A stretch of DNA of 64,000 nucleotides, taken from positions 17,334,519 through 17,398,518 of the forward strand of contig JADWOT020000006.1 in NCBI GenBank assembly GCA_036345935.2. The letters run 5' to 3'. The notes below the pieces were generated by a model that did not search any database, was not told the DNA's origin, and saw only the letters and a list, made by a program, of their open reading frames with translations. The position numbers were made by a program, and so were the translations under genes. Each line of letters starts with the position of its first letter. Within the stretch, counting starts at the first letter, position 1. Positions 14,301 to 23,235 of this stretch are shown in pieces. This DNA is from Taenia hydatigena (taxonomy: Eukaryota; Platyhelminthes; Cestoda; Cyclophyllidea; Taeniidae).

Positions 14301-17145
14301 AAGGGAATGATTGCATGCGTTGACTTAAAATGCGAAAGAGCAGCGCTTAAGTTTCGGGAGTTTTGGCGAGTATAAAATTCGCTGCATAAATCCACTTAAA
14401 CGAATGCTCGAAATATGAATGCTTTTTCAAGTGGCGCCTATAATATGGTTATAATAGAATGCACTACTACAAATCCTAGTTCTTGAGCAGAAAAAATAAT
14501 TCGCAAGGCTGCCTCTTCAGTTATTTGCAAACATATTTGGCTCCTCGAAAATGCTGCTTTTACTTTGGCTTGCAATTTTATCAAAAAATCCATTTTCCTT
14601 CTTCTTAATTTAGCAAGTCAACTTATCGTCGTGTGAGAGATTACTACCCAGCTTCACTTAGAATAAGCTGAAACCCTAAGAAATTTTTAGGTAAATCTAA
14701 CAGCATGTAAATGAAATGCTCTCTTCTACTCACAAAATTACATAGCCAAAAGTTATTCTCCGAACTGATTAATAAGGTCTATTGGTAAGCATGGGCTAGA
14801 ATAGTAGAGAGAATTAATGCGTTTCTTGCCAGGGTCTCTCAGAGGAAAACCGAACACCACAGCTCCCTTGCATACTTGTGTTCTAGCATGTCATCAACGG
14901 TCGCCCTATCAAAATGACCGACTCAGATTCTGCTTACAAATGAAAAACGTTAGAACATTCCACATCTACTTTCATGTCATAAATTAGATCTCGTTTGAGC
15001 CACAATTGATTGCAAAGAGTTAGGTAGCTTAAAATGACAAAGCGCGCATGATCACATCCTTGTGACGCCGAGCTCGGATTAGACAATCGAGATGTCGCAC
15101 ACGTATGTCTCTTGTCTTGAAGGTATCACGAAGGCGCTACATCATCGGAAATAAATAAGGATATCGCGGAGAAGAACTGATTTCTGTTCATTAACAAATT
15201 ACGCGAATTTAAGATGGGGTTATCGTCAAAAGCAACTGAAAAGTAGCAGCTTCTCCATTCTGAATAGTGATCTCAAGGATCTTGGAATTTTAACGTCTTA
15301 TTTCAGATTCGACGAAGTTTTAAGGAATAAAAATATGTCTAGTCTCTCAGGTTGCCAATCATTTCTGTCTAAGAAAATCATCCGATTTGGAGGTTGGCTG
15401 CTACCGATGCAAATGTAATCTTAATTTCACCGTGTTCATTTCGATTGAGCATAGAAACCTTTTTATTGCAATGCCGTTCATGTATCCGCTCTCCATTTAC
15501 CAATTCTCAGCCAGAGTAATCAGGAAATCATGAGACTCCTGTTTGCTTTAAAGGGTTTTTAAGTGATTGCTAAGGTTTCAGCTTGTTTTTTCAAAATGAT
15601 TTGTTTGTACTCCATAGGACTGTTAGACATTATTATTAGTTATTACATCTACTTCTCTTCCCTTCCTAGTGGTCCATTTATGGCCTTACGAAACCCCAGA
15701 ATTGGAATGCATCGTTTCGATTTCAATGCAGTATCCAGCAACTATAAACGCTATGTGCTTCTCGAGCAAAAATTGATGCATTTTTCCACACTATTGTCCG
15801 CGATCGAGAAGGAAGTAAAGATCTTCCGTCATTATCCAGGTTCATTGGAGCCATGTTCATTTTCTAGAGAGAGCATATTTCTACCGCTGTCAGGAGCTTA
15901 TTTTGTTGGCTAAACTACTTATCTTCCTTTTGTTTTGTGTGTTAGGAGGGCTTTTCATCTCTAGAATCTGCACGTAGATAAAAAAGGACTATCTTGGCCA
16001 TCTAAGAATATCACTGTAGAACTGTCCTACGCCTCAAGTTTTACTCATCCTTGCCATTGGTTGATGATAACAAATCGCATTACCTTCTTAAAAGTATTCC
16101 TTTTTTGTATGGAACATTAACCTGGTTGTATCTTGCCATCCCCTTAACCTTCTTCCCAAAGTTGGTGGCCCTTGTCACTTAAATCATGACGTGGAGCATT
16201 TGGCTTAGTTATGACTTCGATGAGGACCACCGGAAAGCCTTTATCGACTCTACTTGGCCATCTGCCCTGCTAAATTAACTTGTATTTTCATCTTCATCGT
16301 GTACTACTGGCGCAACTTGGAGAACTACCCCACACACTAACAGCCAATTTATGCGCTGTTTTATGTAACCGTGCCTCGATTTTAATGAAAATCTTTAAAT
16401 TTAAAATAACCACAATTGACATTAAAAATTATGCGTTACTTGATGACAGATAATGCGTAAATTCGGTCAGGTTTCGAACAGGTTATCACAAAGGTAAGAG
16501 ACTCCTTTTAATATGTGAACGGCTGACTGCATAGTTTACAGGTGCCGAAATAAATACCATGAGAATCGACTTTTTTCTGTATTTCCAGCTGCAAGCTGGG
16601 ATGTGTAGCAGAGTAGTTGTAAGTTAAGCAGAAGCTACGAAATTGTTAAGTTTTAGGCAAATTCTAGCGTTACACTTTCCCCGAATTATACTTCTAACAA
16701 GGAGCAAAATGGCCGTGAATAAGAAATTAAGTTTTCTTTAAGCCCTCGTAGCCACATAGGTTTCCGTTTCACTGTTTTAGCCTTAGCTGGAATCACGGAC
16801 TCGGGAACACACAAATTGCTCAAAGAGAGATGACGCTAAAAAATGACTAACTTTGCAAGAGATCATGTAACAGGCCGAAAGTTCCGCACATCCGATTAAT
16901 TACGCGATCTCAAAAATATAGGTGTTTTGGATTGAGGTAGCCTGAGCAGGAGTGGGTGAGTTAGAAAGGATTAGATCGGCCCTTCTCCTCCTCTCTCATC
17001 GAAATCCTTCAGACCCCTCAGACTGACAGGCCTGTTTGAACCTGCAAAGTGAGCACCTCTGGCTGGCAAGTTCTATTGTAAGAGTCTTGTGTGTGTTCAC
17101 AAGATTTTACTGTAATTTTACAGGGTGCTTCGATGACATGGTGAT
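11354..17145. other. Non-coding stretch, no gene recognised
   Basis: AT-rich DNA with only chance-length frames apart from the exon-like segment at 15670-15814. No RNA gene or long repeat seen. Confidence 0.6.
15670..15814 (+). other. Exon-like segment with a strong acceptor
   Basis: A long pyrimidine tract (TTCTCTTCCCTTCCTAG) precedes an open plus frame containing RIGMHRFDFNAVSSNYKRYV and LEQKLMHFSTLLSAIEKE, followed by a possible GTAAAG donor. The peptide looks protein-like, but I recognise no family and found no partner exon. Confidence 0.22.
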
Positions 17146-17335
17146 TGTAGCGTCCCGGGGTTCCCTTGAAAGCAAAAGAAGGCAGAATGCTAGAGTAGTA
17201 TATATATATATATTCAAAGGACAGATGGAAATAGGCTGCTGGCATGGCTTGGAGACCAGCCTACGCAGCTAGGGCAATATAGCCACCTCTGTGACCCTGA
17301 CCAAAACCGGTCGTTCAAGCAAACAAAGCATTACA
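17146..17335 (-). repeat. 3' LTR of the TRIM-like element (longer copy)
   Basis: The 190-bp repeat has the same ends as the 5' LTR plus an internal block of about 73 bp (roughly 17220-17292) that can fold (GCTGCTGG against CCAGC and GCAGC). An extended TA tract lies at 17199-17212. Reading from this LTR would run leftwards into flanking DNA. Confidence 0.75.
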
Positions 17336-17338
17336 TTG

Positions 17339-17353
17339 CCCCTCTCCTCTTTC
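17339..17353 (-). other. Polypurine tract of the TRIM-like element
   Basis: The minus strand reads GAAAGAGGAGAGGGG, an uninterrupted 15-base purine run ending three bases before the 3' LTR. Its position fixes the element's orientation as minus. Confidence 0.7.
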
Positions 17354-17840
17354 GAACGTCGTCCCCGACGCGCCCATTATCACATCTCCTGCGTCAGCCA
17401 TCACAACTTAGTCAGTGCTGCGAGAAGCACCCACGAGCTGACCATGCCAGTCGTCGACATTCGACGCGATTGAGGCGATGCTTGACACCAACGTCAGTGA
17501 TCCCTCTTGGCAGTGCATTGGACTTCGAGTTTCGTTTGACTTGGAAAAAAGTTCGGAACAAGTGGTCCTGCCGACCATCAGTGTGTCCGTATGGAGGCGT
17601 TAGCACGCCGATCTTCTTCAGTAAGTATGATAGGGGTAATCTTCGAAACGAAACTTTCCAGGTGGTCCATGGCTAGTGTCGCTTCAGTTGTTGATAGCTT
17701 TCTTGTAGGACACGGAGACGGGGTGGATGCCGGAGACGGATGTCGTTTGTGGCCCATCCGTAGCACATGCACTTCTTTTGCCCCGCTGCAATATGCCACA
17801 AGCGGTGGAGATCGGGATAGAAACCCTACAGAGTCGGGTC

Positions 17841-17858
17841 CGCTTTCCACTGCCACCA
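17841..17858 (-). other. Primer-binding site of the TRIM-like element
   Basis: One base inside the 5' LTR the minus strand reads TGGTGGCAGTGGAAAGCG. The initial TGG is what a primer-binding site complementary to a tRNA 3' CCA end should show. I did not identify which tRNA. Confidence 0.6.
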
Positions 17859-17859
17859 A

Positions 17860-17972
17860 TGTAGCGTCCCAAGGCTCCCTCAAAGGCAAAAGAAGGCAGA
17901 ATACTAGAGTAGAATATATATATTCAACGGACCCTGACCGAAACCGGTAGTTCAAACAAATAAAATACTGCA
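17860..17972 (-). repeat. 5' LTR of the TRIM-like element (shorter copy)
   Basis: The 113-bp repeat has a TATA-like core (GAATATATATATTC read on minus, about 17912-17925) that could drive transcription toward decreasing coordinates. Compared with the other LTR and with the solo LTR at 11159-11353 it lacks a block of about 73 bp, so it has probably suffered a deletion. Confidence 0.75.
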
Positions 17973-18533
17973 ATGATAGTGTGGAGAGCGTAAAGCACCA
18001 TTCTAGAATCACTATACCTCAACATGTTAATTAAAAATAAATCAACCAAACTACATTTATTTGAACTTTACACTCAACTGTCACTCATTCAAATCTTTTT
18101 TGAACACTAGCATTCAGCGACAGCATTGTCTTATCAAGCCCTAGGGGATAATCAAAACGCTCCATTGATGACACTAGTAAGCAACTTCAGTCGAAAATGG
18201 AAACAATCCTCCGTTCACTGACTAGATACGTGTTCAAGCGTTGTAGAAAGAGGGTGTCCACTTTGTATGGAAAAACCTACATAAATCTACCAGTAGGGGT
18301 TCCAAAATCACTAGGTATACCTACAACTCCAAAAGTTCCATCCGACCGCCACTCTCTAAACAATATTGAGGGTCAAGCTCTCCCTCAGTCCTGCCTGATC
18401 GGCTCATTACCAGCAGAGGTGTACTCTAATTTCACTTTACATTCAAGGACAATCAGATTCTAAAAATACGCGTAACTGGAATCAGGCCTCGATAATCTTT
18501 GCTCCGTAGCCACTGGGCGCGTGCATACTGACC

Positions 18534-18806
18534 GAATTCAACGTGTTAGTCGACAAAGACGGCGACTTTGCAGCCTTTACCGACCATTTATCAAGTTGGT
18601 GGACTGGATAGGACTGAGGAGTTTGAGCATATAACTTGAAGTCATAAAGCCGCAGTCCAGTTTATAGCAGTCAACAATGATGAGACGAGACATGATGTGG
18701 GCGAATTAGAGGCAGCCATTACTTACATGATACTACCAGGACCCAATGCGAAAGATCCAGACGGGTGGCTAGGCATTATTAAAAAGCCAATGGGGTGGAA
18801 AGCATA
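18534..18806 (+). pseudogene. Possible decayed non-LTR reverse transcriptase fragment
   Basis: One frame gives VDKDGDFAAFTDHLSSWW and stops. About 40 codons later, in a shifted frame, comes VGELEAAITYM, then PGPNAKDPDGWLGIIKK. The order and spacing resemble the start of LINE/RTE reverse transcriptases (a W..HF block, then (E)xxxAI..LK..KAPGPDGI). A stop and a frame change lie between the blocks, as expected for a dead copy. The resemblance is weak. Confidence 0.3.
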
Positions 18807-20994
18807 ATTTTATGCTTGGCTGGATGGTTTTTCTCTAAGGATGATTCCCTCCAAAGAACTCCTGGCATTCAAAATCCACTAGGTTTAGATCATTTCACAA
18901 TAACGCATTGATGTGGGCCTAAGATTCATTTCGTGAAAAGAACATAGCAGGTAAATTCCTTTAAATCCACTGGACGCTTTAGTATCAGTAGAAATAAAGG
19001 TTATCCTTCTTTCGTGAAAGCCTACGTAATTGTAATGCAATGGGAGTTATGCAGCTATTCAACCACCATGCTGGCAACATAATGTCTTATTCATGCCATC
19101 GTACGCTAGTAGTAACCCAATCTTCCTGAGTTCCGATAATAAAGCTGCTTCCAGCTTCATGAGCGTGGTATCGCTAAAAATTGAGTTATACACAACACAG
19201 CCTTCGTCACATCTTGAGCGGCGTCCGTGGCGCTCAGGAATTGGTAGCTAAACCATTCATGAAGTGCAAACTTGAGTAATGTGTGAACTTTAAAAGCTTT
19301 TGAGTTGTTTTATACTCTGCATGTGGTGGTGGTGCAACCACCGAAATCTTAACTGCATTTGCTCGGTGAAATGAATTTGGACAAAAAACGCGTTTTTAAG
19401 TACAGAAAATCTTCAAGAGAACATACCTGGTAAATGCAATAAGAGAAACAACAGCCAAACTTCGATTCCAATCACATTTCCCCTTTGCAATTCTAATTAG
19501 TGATCTATCGGAAGTTTAGGATCCTAGGGTAGAGCTCGATGTCCATCGCAGTTCATTCTTGTCGTAGGGTAGAGCATGTAAGCGTAGTTTTTTTGCGAGT
19601 CTTATTAAACTTTTACAAGTTTAATGGGTCAATTTTCTAATAGTATTGCTAATATTATACAAAAGGGTTGGAAGGCCACAGATGAAATACATACATCATC
19701 TTGACTATGGCGCGGACAATAATAACTCTGCCATCGAAAGTCACGATTTATACTGGCACATCTGCATACCCGCGCATTAACAAATCTAATTACCTTTAAG
19801 CACCAAGAGATTAGGCAATCTACTAAAGACGGTCTGGCCTTGTCTGAGTCACAGGAAAGCAGAGCCCACGGAGCAAAAGTGCTGCGGTTAGGTTTGGGTA
19901 GTAACCCGAGGCTTTTGATTTGCATAATTGAATGCACAATCACACAGATAACTCTAAACACAAAAGAGAAGCATGCAAACTCAAGCACGACTTCAGTGAG
20001 TTCGGCTTTGATCTCCCCTGTCAGGGATGTAAACAGTAAGGATAACAACAATTTTGCTGATGCGGACAATGTGAAGTGTGAAGGGTTGATAAGGGAATGG
20101 TCTTTGCGTGGAATTGCATACCGTGTCAATGTAAAATTTGGAGGGATCACTCTTTCCCAACAGTAATGCGTTCAATTAAAATTTGGTTTTCCAAAACGGG
20201 ACGAAAAATGGGCTACTAAATTAAGTGATACAAATCTGGACTCTTTTATTCTTACCAATTTACATTGGGGAACCTGAGAAGATTAACTTTAATCTGCACC
20301 TGACATAGCATAATGCATTAATTTTTGTGCACCCCTCGACCTTGACAACGGTTCACTCAGAGACTCCGCCATCGTACCTTCGCTGGCCTAGCATTTTTTC
20401 CCCTTCTTTACGTCGGATCTACCTATATTCCACCCTAGATTTGCGTATTCTTTTGTCTGCAGGTGCCACATTAATGTCAGAGGAAAGTGAACTTTATCTC
20501 AAAGGACAGCTATTCTAATTTTTGCTGTTGGCCGATATAATTTAACGCTACGAAGGAACATCTTCTGCGGTCGAGGAAATATGCGATGCCCCAAAAAGGT
20601 CTGAAAATGACGTTTACCTTGGGCGAATTCCCCAGCCGTGAGCTATCTGGAAGAGTTTGTAACGGACCTGTCTGCAGTACATGTAGGAAGATTTTAATGA
20701 TGCGAGCACGTGATATCCCCTCCACTTCTCTACTAGCTAGACGAAACCCAGGCAGGTTTTATTGGGCAGTTCTGAAGTGATAAAACGGAGTAATGGGCTC
20801 AAAACCTTATCCACAAGGAACTGTTTTAAACATTGTCATATGACCCTGCTTTTAGGCCAGTGTTAGTACGAATAGCAATGGGCATGCATGACAGTCATGG
20901 GACGGAATTTTAGATCCTTTAAAACCGCCCGTGGGTGTTTTTCTTACAACACCGACTACGTTATGATGGCCGACGCGGGAGCTTGTCCAAGGGT

Positions 20995-21012
20995 AGCGTC
21001 GTGAACGACGCT
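20995..21012. repeat. Near-perfect palindrome, 8-bp arms
   Basis: AGCGTCGTGAACGACGCT: arms AGCGTCGT and ACGACGCT around a two-base centre. It could form a compact hairpin or be a dimeric binding site. Function unknown. Confidence 0.6.
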
Positions 21013-21201
21013 TAAAAAGGGAGAAAGAATATGTAATACGTTTATCTTCCGGTCTTGGTAAAAGGTCCATGTGGATGTTTGGTCATTGTAGCAATGCTAC
21101 AATGCTACCCATCCCAGTAGCCCCAAGTTCAACCTCACGGCCACACTATCCATCCTGCTCAAGTGTTGTGCCCTCTCTCGTCTTCATTGAAGTCCCAAGG
21201 G

Positions 21202-21363
21202 GTTAAAGTGGTGCTCTTCAAACATCGGAAACTTGTAGTCTAAGCCCATTACAATAGGTTAAGAGCATCTGCCTTACATTTCAAAAGGATAGAGGATGCC
21301 TACAATGCTGATCCCATCAACGTCAGAATACAAGTTGGAGCGCGACCTCCTTTAATGCCTTGA
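21202..21363 (+). pseudogene. Possible decayed gypsy-type integrase C-terminus
   Basis: The plus frame reads VKVVLFKHRKLVV, stop, AHYNRLRAS and continues open for another 30 codons to a TGA. The VVHYNRLKP-like ending is common at the C-terminus of Ty3/gypsy polyproteins. One in-frame stop breaks it. No RT, RNase H or LTR was seen nearby, so this is suggestive only. Confidence 0.22.
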
Positions 21364-22478
21364 GACTTATGTGCGCAATCCTGCCTTAAGCAGGACAATG
21401 AAATGCATTTACGTGAATCCAAAATTCATTGTGAAAGTGAGAAATTCTACTTGATTTTTGTGCGCTCAAAGAAATTCAGGTCACAGATCATGTACGTGTC
21501 ATTAAGAAGTTCATTTGAATCTCATTTTTAGGACATTAAACACCTTGCTGTCTTCGGTTTAAGCACGGTCAAAGCAGAACCACAAAAATAGGCTAAAAAA
21601 ATCTTTGTGCCCTTATTTTATTTTATTTTAAACCATTCTTCAATCAAGCAGCAACTCTAGCATCCAATCTTGAGTTTAGCAAACAATTCATGGCGTTTCT
21701 AAACTTTATCCGAAGTCCGACAAATACGCTCATTTGAGTTTTAATTGTATTTCAGGACAAGTTGCATCTACTCTAATATTAAGTAAACTTACAAAAGATA
21801 GCTGACAGTGACAAGCCTTTTCCCCCAGAAGCGGCACTAACGGCCAACGACTCTTCCTATTCAAAAGAACGAGACACACCACCTCGAGTGCCCTTAGAAG
21901 GATGTAATGCGGCTGTGCTTCCATAAAACTTTGCTGATTCTTTCGAAATGCTGAAAAAACCCGACCCATCTCTCCCCTCGCCTATTCTACGGAAGAGTAT
22001 GACCCATCCCACCCTTACTAGGCACCTTCCTTCCTTGATCAAGAAAATAAAAGCCGCTAGCCTAGTTGGAACATTTCCACTACTTTAGGGCCAAACCTAA
22101 AGCCAGAAAATGGCTCTTCTCCGATCTTCCAGATTGAAAGTCATGTTCCACTTTTGACACTTTGAGCCATTCAACTTCACCAGAACCGTCATTGTCTCGT
22201 AAAGAACCTCCCAAGATACCTTTTAGGCATTATCCAGCCAGGTATGCACAATATGCATAAGACCTCTACTGTCAAATTAAGCCGCTCTTAACCAGTTCTC
22301 GATCGGATGAAAATACAATACCAGCGCTAGACAGAGCTCAACGGCAGAATTTTTCGTACGGATGTTCTGCAAGCGTTCTAAGAAACCTGATGCTTGCAAA
22401 AGTGCCCATATACTGCCCCACGAAGTGGAACACCCGATCGGTACTACCACAATTCCTTCCTTGTCTTCGTCTCTAAAC

Positions 22479-22484
22479 TTTATT
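22479..22484 (-). terminator. Possible polyadenylation signal for the DDR-like gene
   Basis: AATAAA is read on the minus strand about 500 bases after the stop at 22987. A GT-containing stretch (TTGTGGTAG) lies a few tens of bases further on. This would give a plausible 3' UTR. AATAAA is common in AT-rich DNA, so the call depends on transcript data. Confidence 0.35.
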
Positions 22485-22986
22485 CAAAGAGAGATGAAGT
22501 GGGATTTTGGTAGCCAGGACCTGGCGAAATAGAAGAGACAAGGGGAGAAAGGAACGGGAGAGAGGGGCAGAGATGTGATCCTCCCTTGTCCTTTGTACTC
22601 TCATGTAGGTGGGTGACGGTGGTGGCCGGCAGCTGCGTGCGTGTGTGCGTATGATGGTAGTACCGTATTAGCGCACATGAATAGAAGGAGCAAGGGTGGA
22701 GAGGGAGACGCGGCGCGGATGAAAGAGACTGAAAAATCCACAAGAACACACGCACATGGAGTTTTCATTGAAGTGTCGAAAAATATACACAATTGTACAC
22801 ACGCACACACGCTCTCTTTGCAGTACAACAGAGGAGGAATGAGTGGCAGCATCAACGATAGCAGCAAATAAAAGGACATAAGGGGAGGAGTTTGGCGCGT
22901 GGTGTGAGGTAGAGTCCAGCACTAAAGGGATAGAGGCCGAGAGAGATCAGGAATGACTGCGAAACGATGGCCCCTCCTTCTCCGCC
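22485..22986 (-). other. Candidate 3' UTR of the DDR-like gene
   Basis: This lies between the stop codon and the possible AATAAA. On the minus strand it is pyrimidine-rich with CA/CAC-rich microsatellite-like tracts (near 22630-22650 and 22745-22815). It is open in several overlapping frames, but none shows a recognisable protein. Confidence 0.3.
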
Positions 22987-23235
22987 CTACATGCACACCG
23001 AGTAGATAGAAAGTCGACCCGAGCTCGTGCCGTCATTGGCGGAGGAGTGATGGTGGTTGTGCTTGTGATGATTGTGGTAGGGGTTCGGAGGCAGAGGAAG
23101 GGTGGGCACGGGGGGCAGGGGCGTGCCTGAGGAGGCCTTTAGACCCGCTGTTGCGGTCTGCTGCGCCAGCCAGCAACCACCACCGGTGGACGTCGATGTG
23201 GAGACAACTAGAGGCGTCTCTGAAGGATAAGCGGT
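22987..23235 (-). CDS. DDR: DDR-like exon 12: Pro/His-rich end with stop codon
   Basis: The exon encodes residues 1065-1146. It contains a proline-rich segment (TPLPPVPTLPLPPNPY) with several PxxP motifs that could bind SH3 domains, a His-rich run (HNHHKHNHHH, 1118-1127) and ends GRLSIYSVCM before TAG. The acceptor CTTCTCTTGCAG is strong and phase 0 fits exon 11. The only possible donors near the end (GTGTGC at 23000-22995 and GTAGGG just before the stop) are weak, so reading through to the stop is the simplest interpretation. If one of them is used, further exons would have to lie to the left. Confidence 0.7.
   Translation of the reverse strand, partial: TAYPSETPLVVSTSTSTGGGCWLAQQTATAGLKASSGTPLPPVPTLPLPPNPYHNHHKHNHHHSSANDGTSSGRLSIYSVCM

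Larger units (their letters stand above)
17336..17859 (-). other. Interior of the TRIM-like element
   Basis: About 520 bp between the LTRs. An open minus frame runs from the 5' LTR into the interior as far as 17578 and includes MDHLESFVSKITP; it does not match any gag or pol domain I know and may be a remnant or chance. Confidence 0.55.
17146..17972 (-). mobile_element. TRIM-like non-autonomous LTR retrotransposon, 827 bp
   Basis: Two direct repeats share TGTAGCGTCCC at one end and the block AGAAGGCAGAAT followed by CTAGAGTAG. Read on the minus strand they form the 5' LTR (17860-17972) and 3' LTR (17146-17335), each starting TG and ending CTACA. A primer-binding site and a polypurine tract lie at the correct inner edges. 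The roughly 520-bp interior has no room for gag-pol and encodes no recognised protein, which is the definition of a TRIM. Flanks GTGAT (17141-17145) and ATGAT (17973-17977) are a probable 5-bp target duplication with one change. A TRIM family has been described in taeniid cestodes; membership is inferred, not tested by alignment. Confidence 0.8.
17978..22478. other. Repeat-remnant region without a recognised gene
   Basis: Apart from the two possible transposon fragments and the palindrome listed separately, it holds a 173-codon minus frame (19629-20150) and an overlapping 108-codon plus frame. Their lengths are compatible with chance and neither resembles a known protein. A (TTATT) run lies at 21613-21631. 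Confidence 0.5.

Noticed and set aside
19629..20150. A 173-codon open frame on the minus strand
   Set aside because: A frame of this length is close to chance for 64 kb at this composition, it has no recognisable domain or splice context, and the opposite strand is also open.
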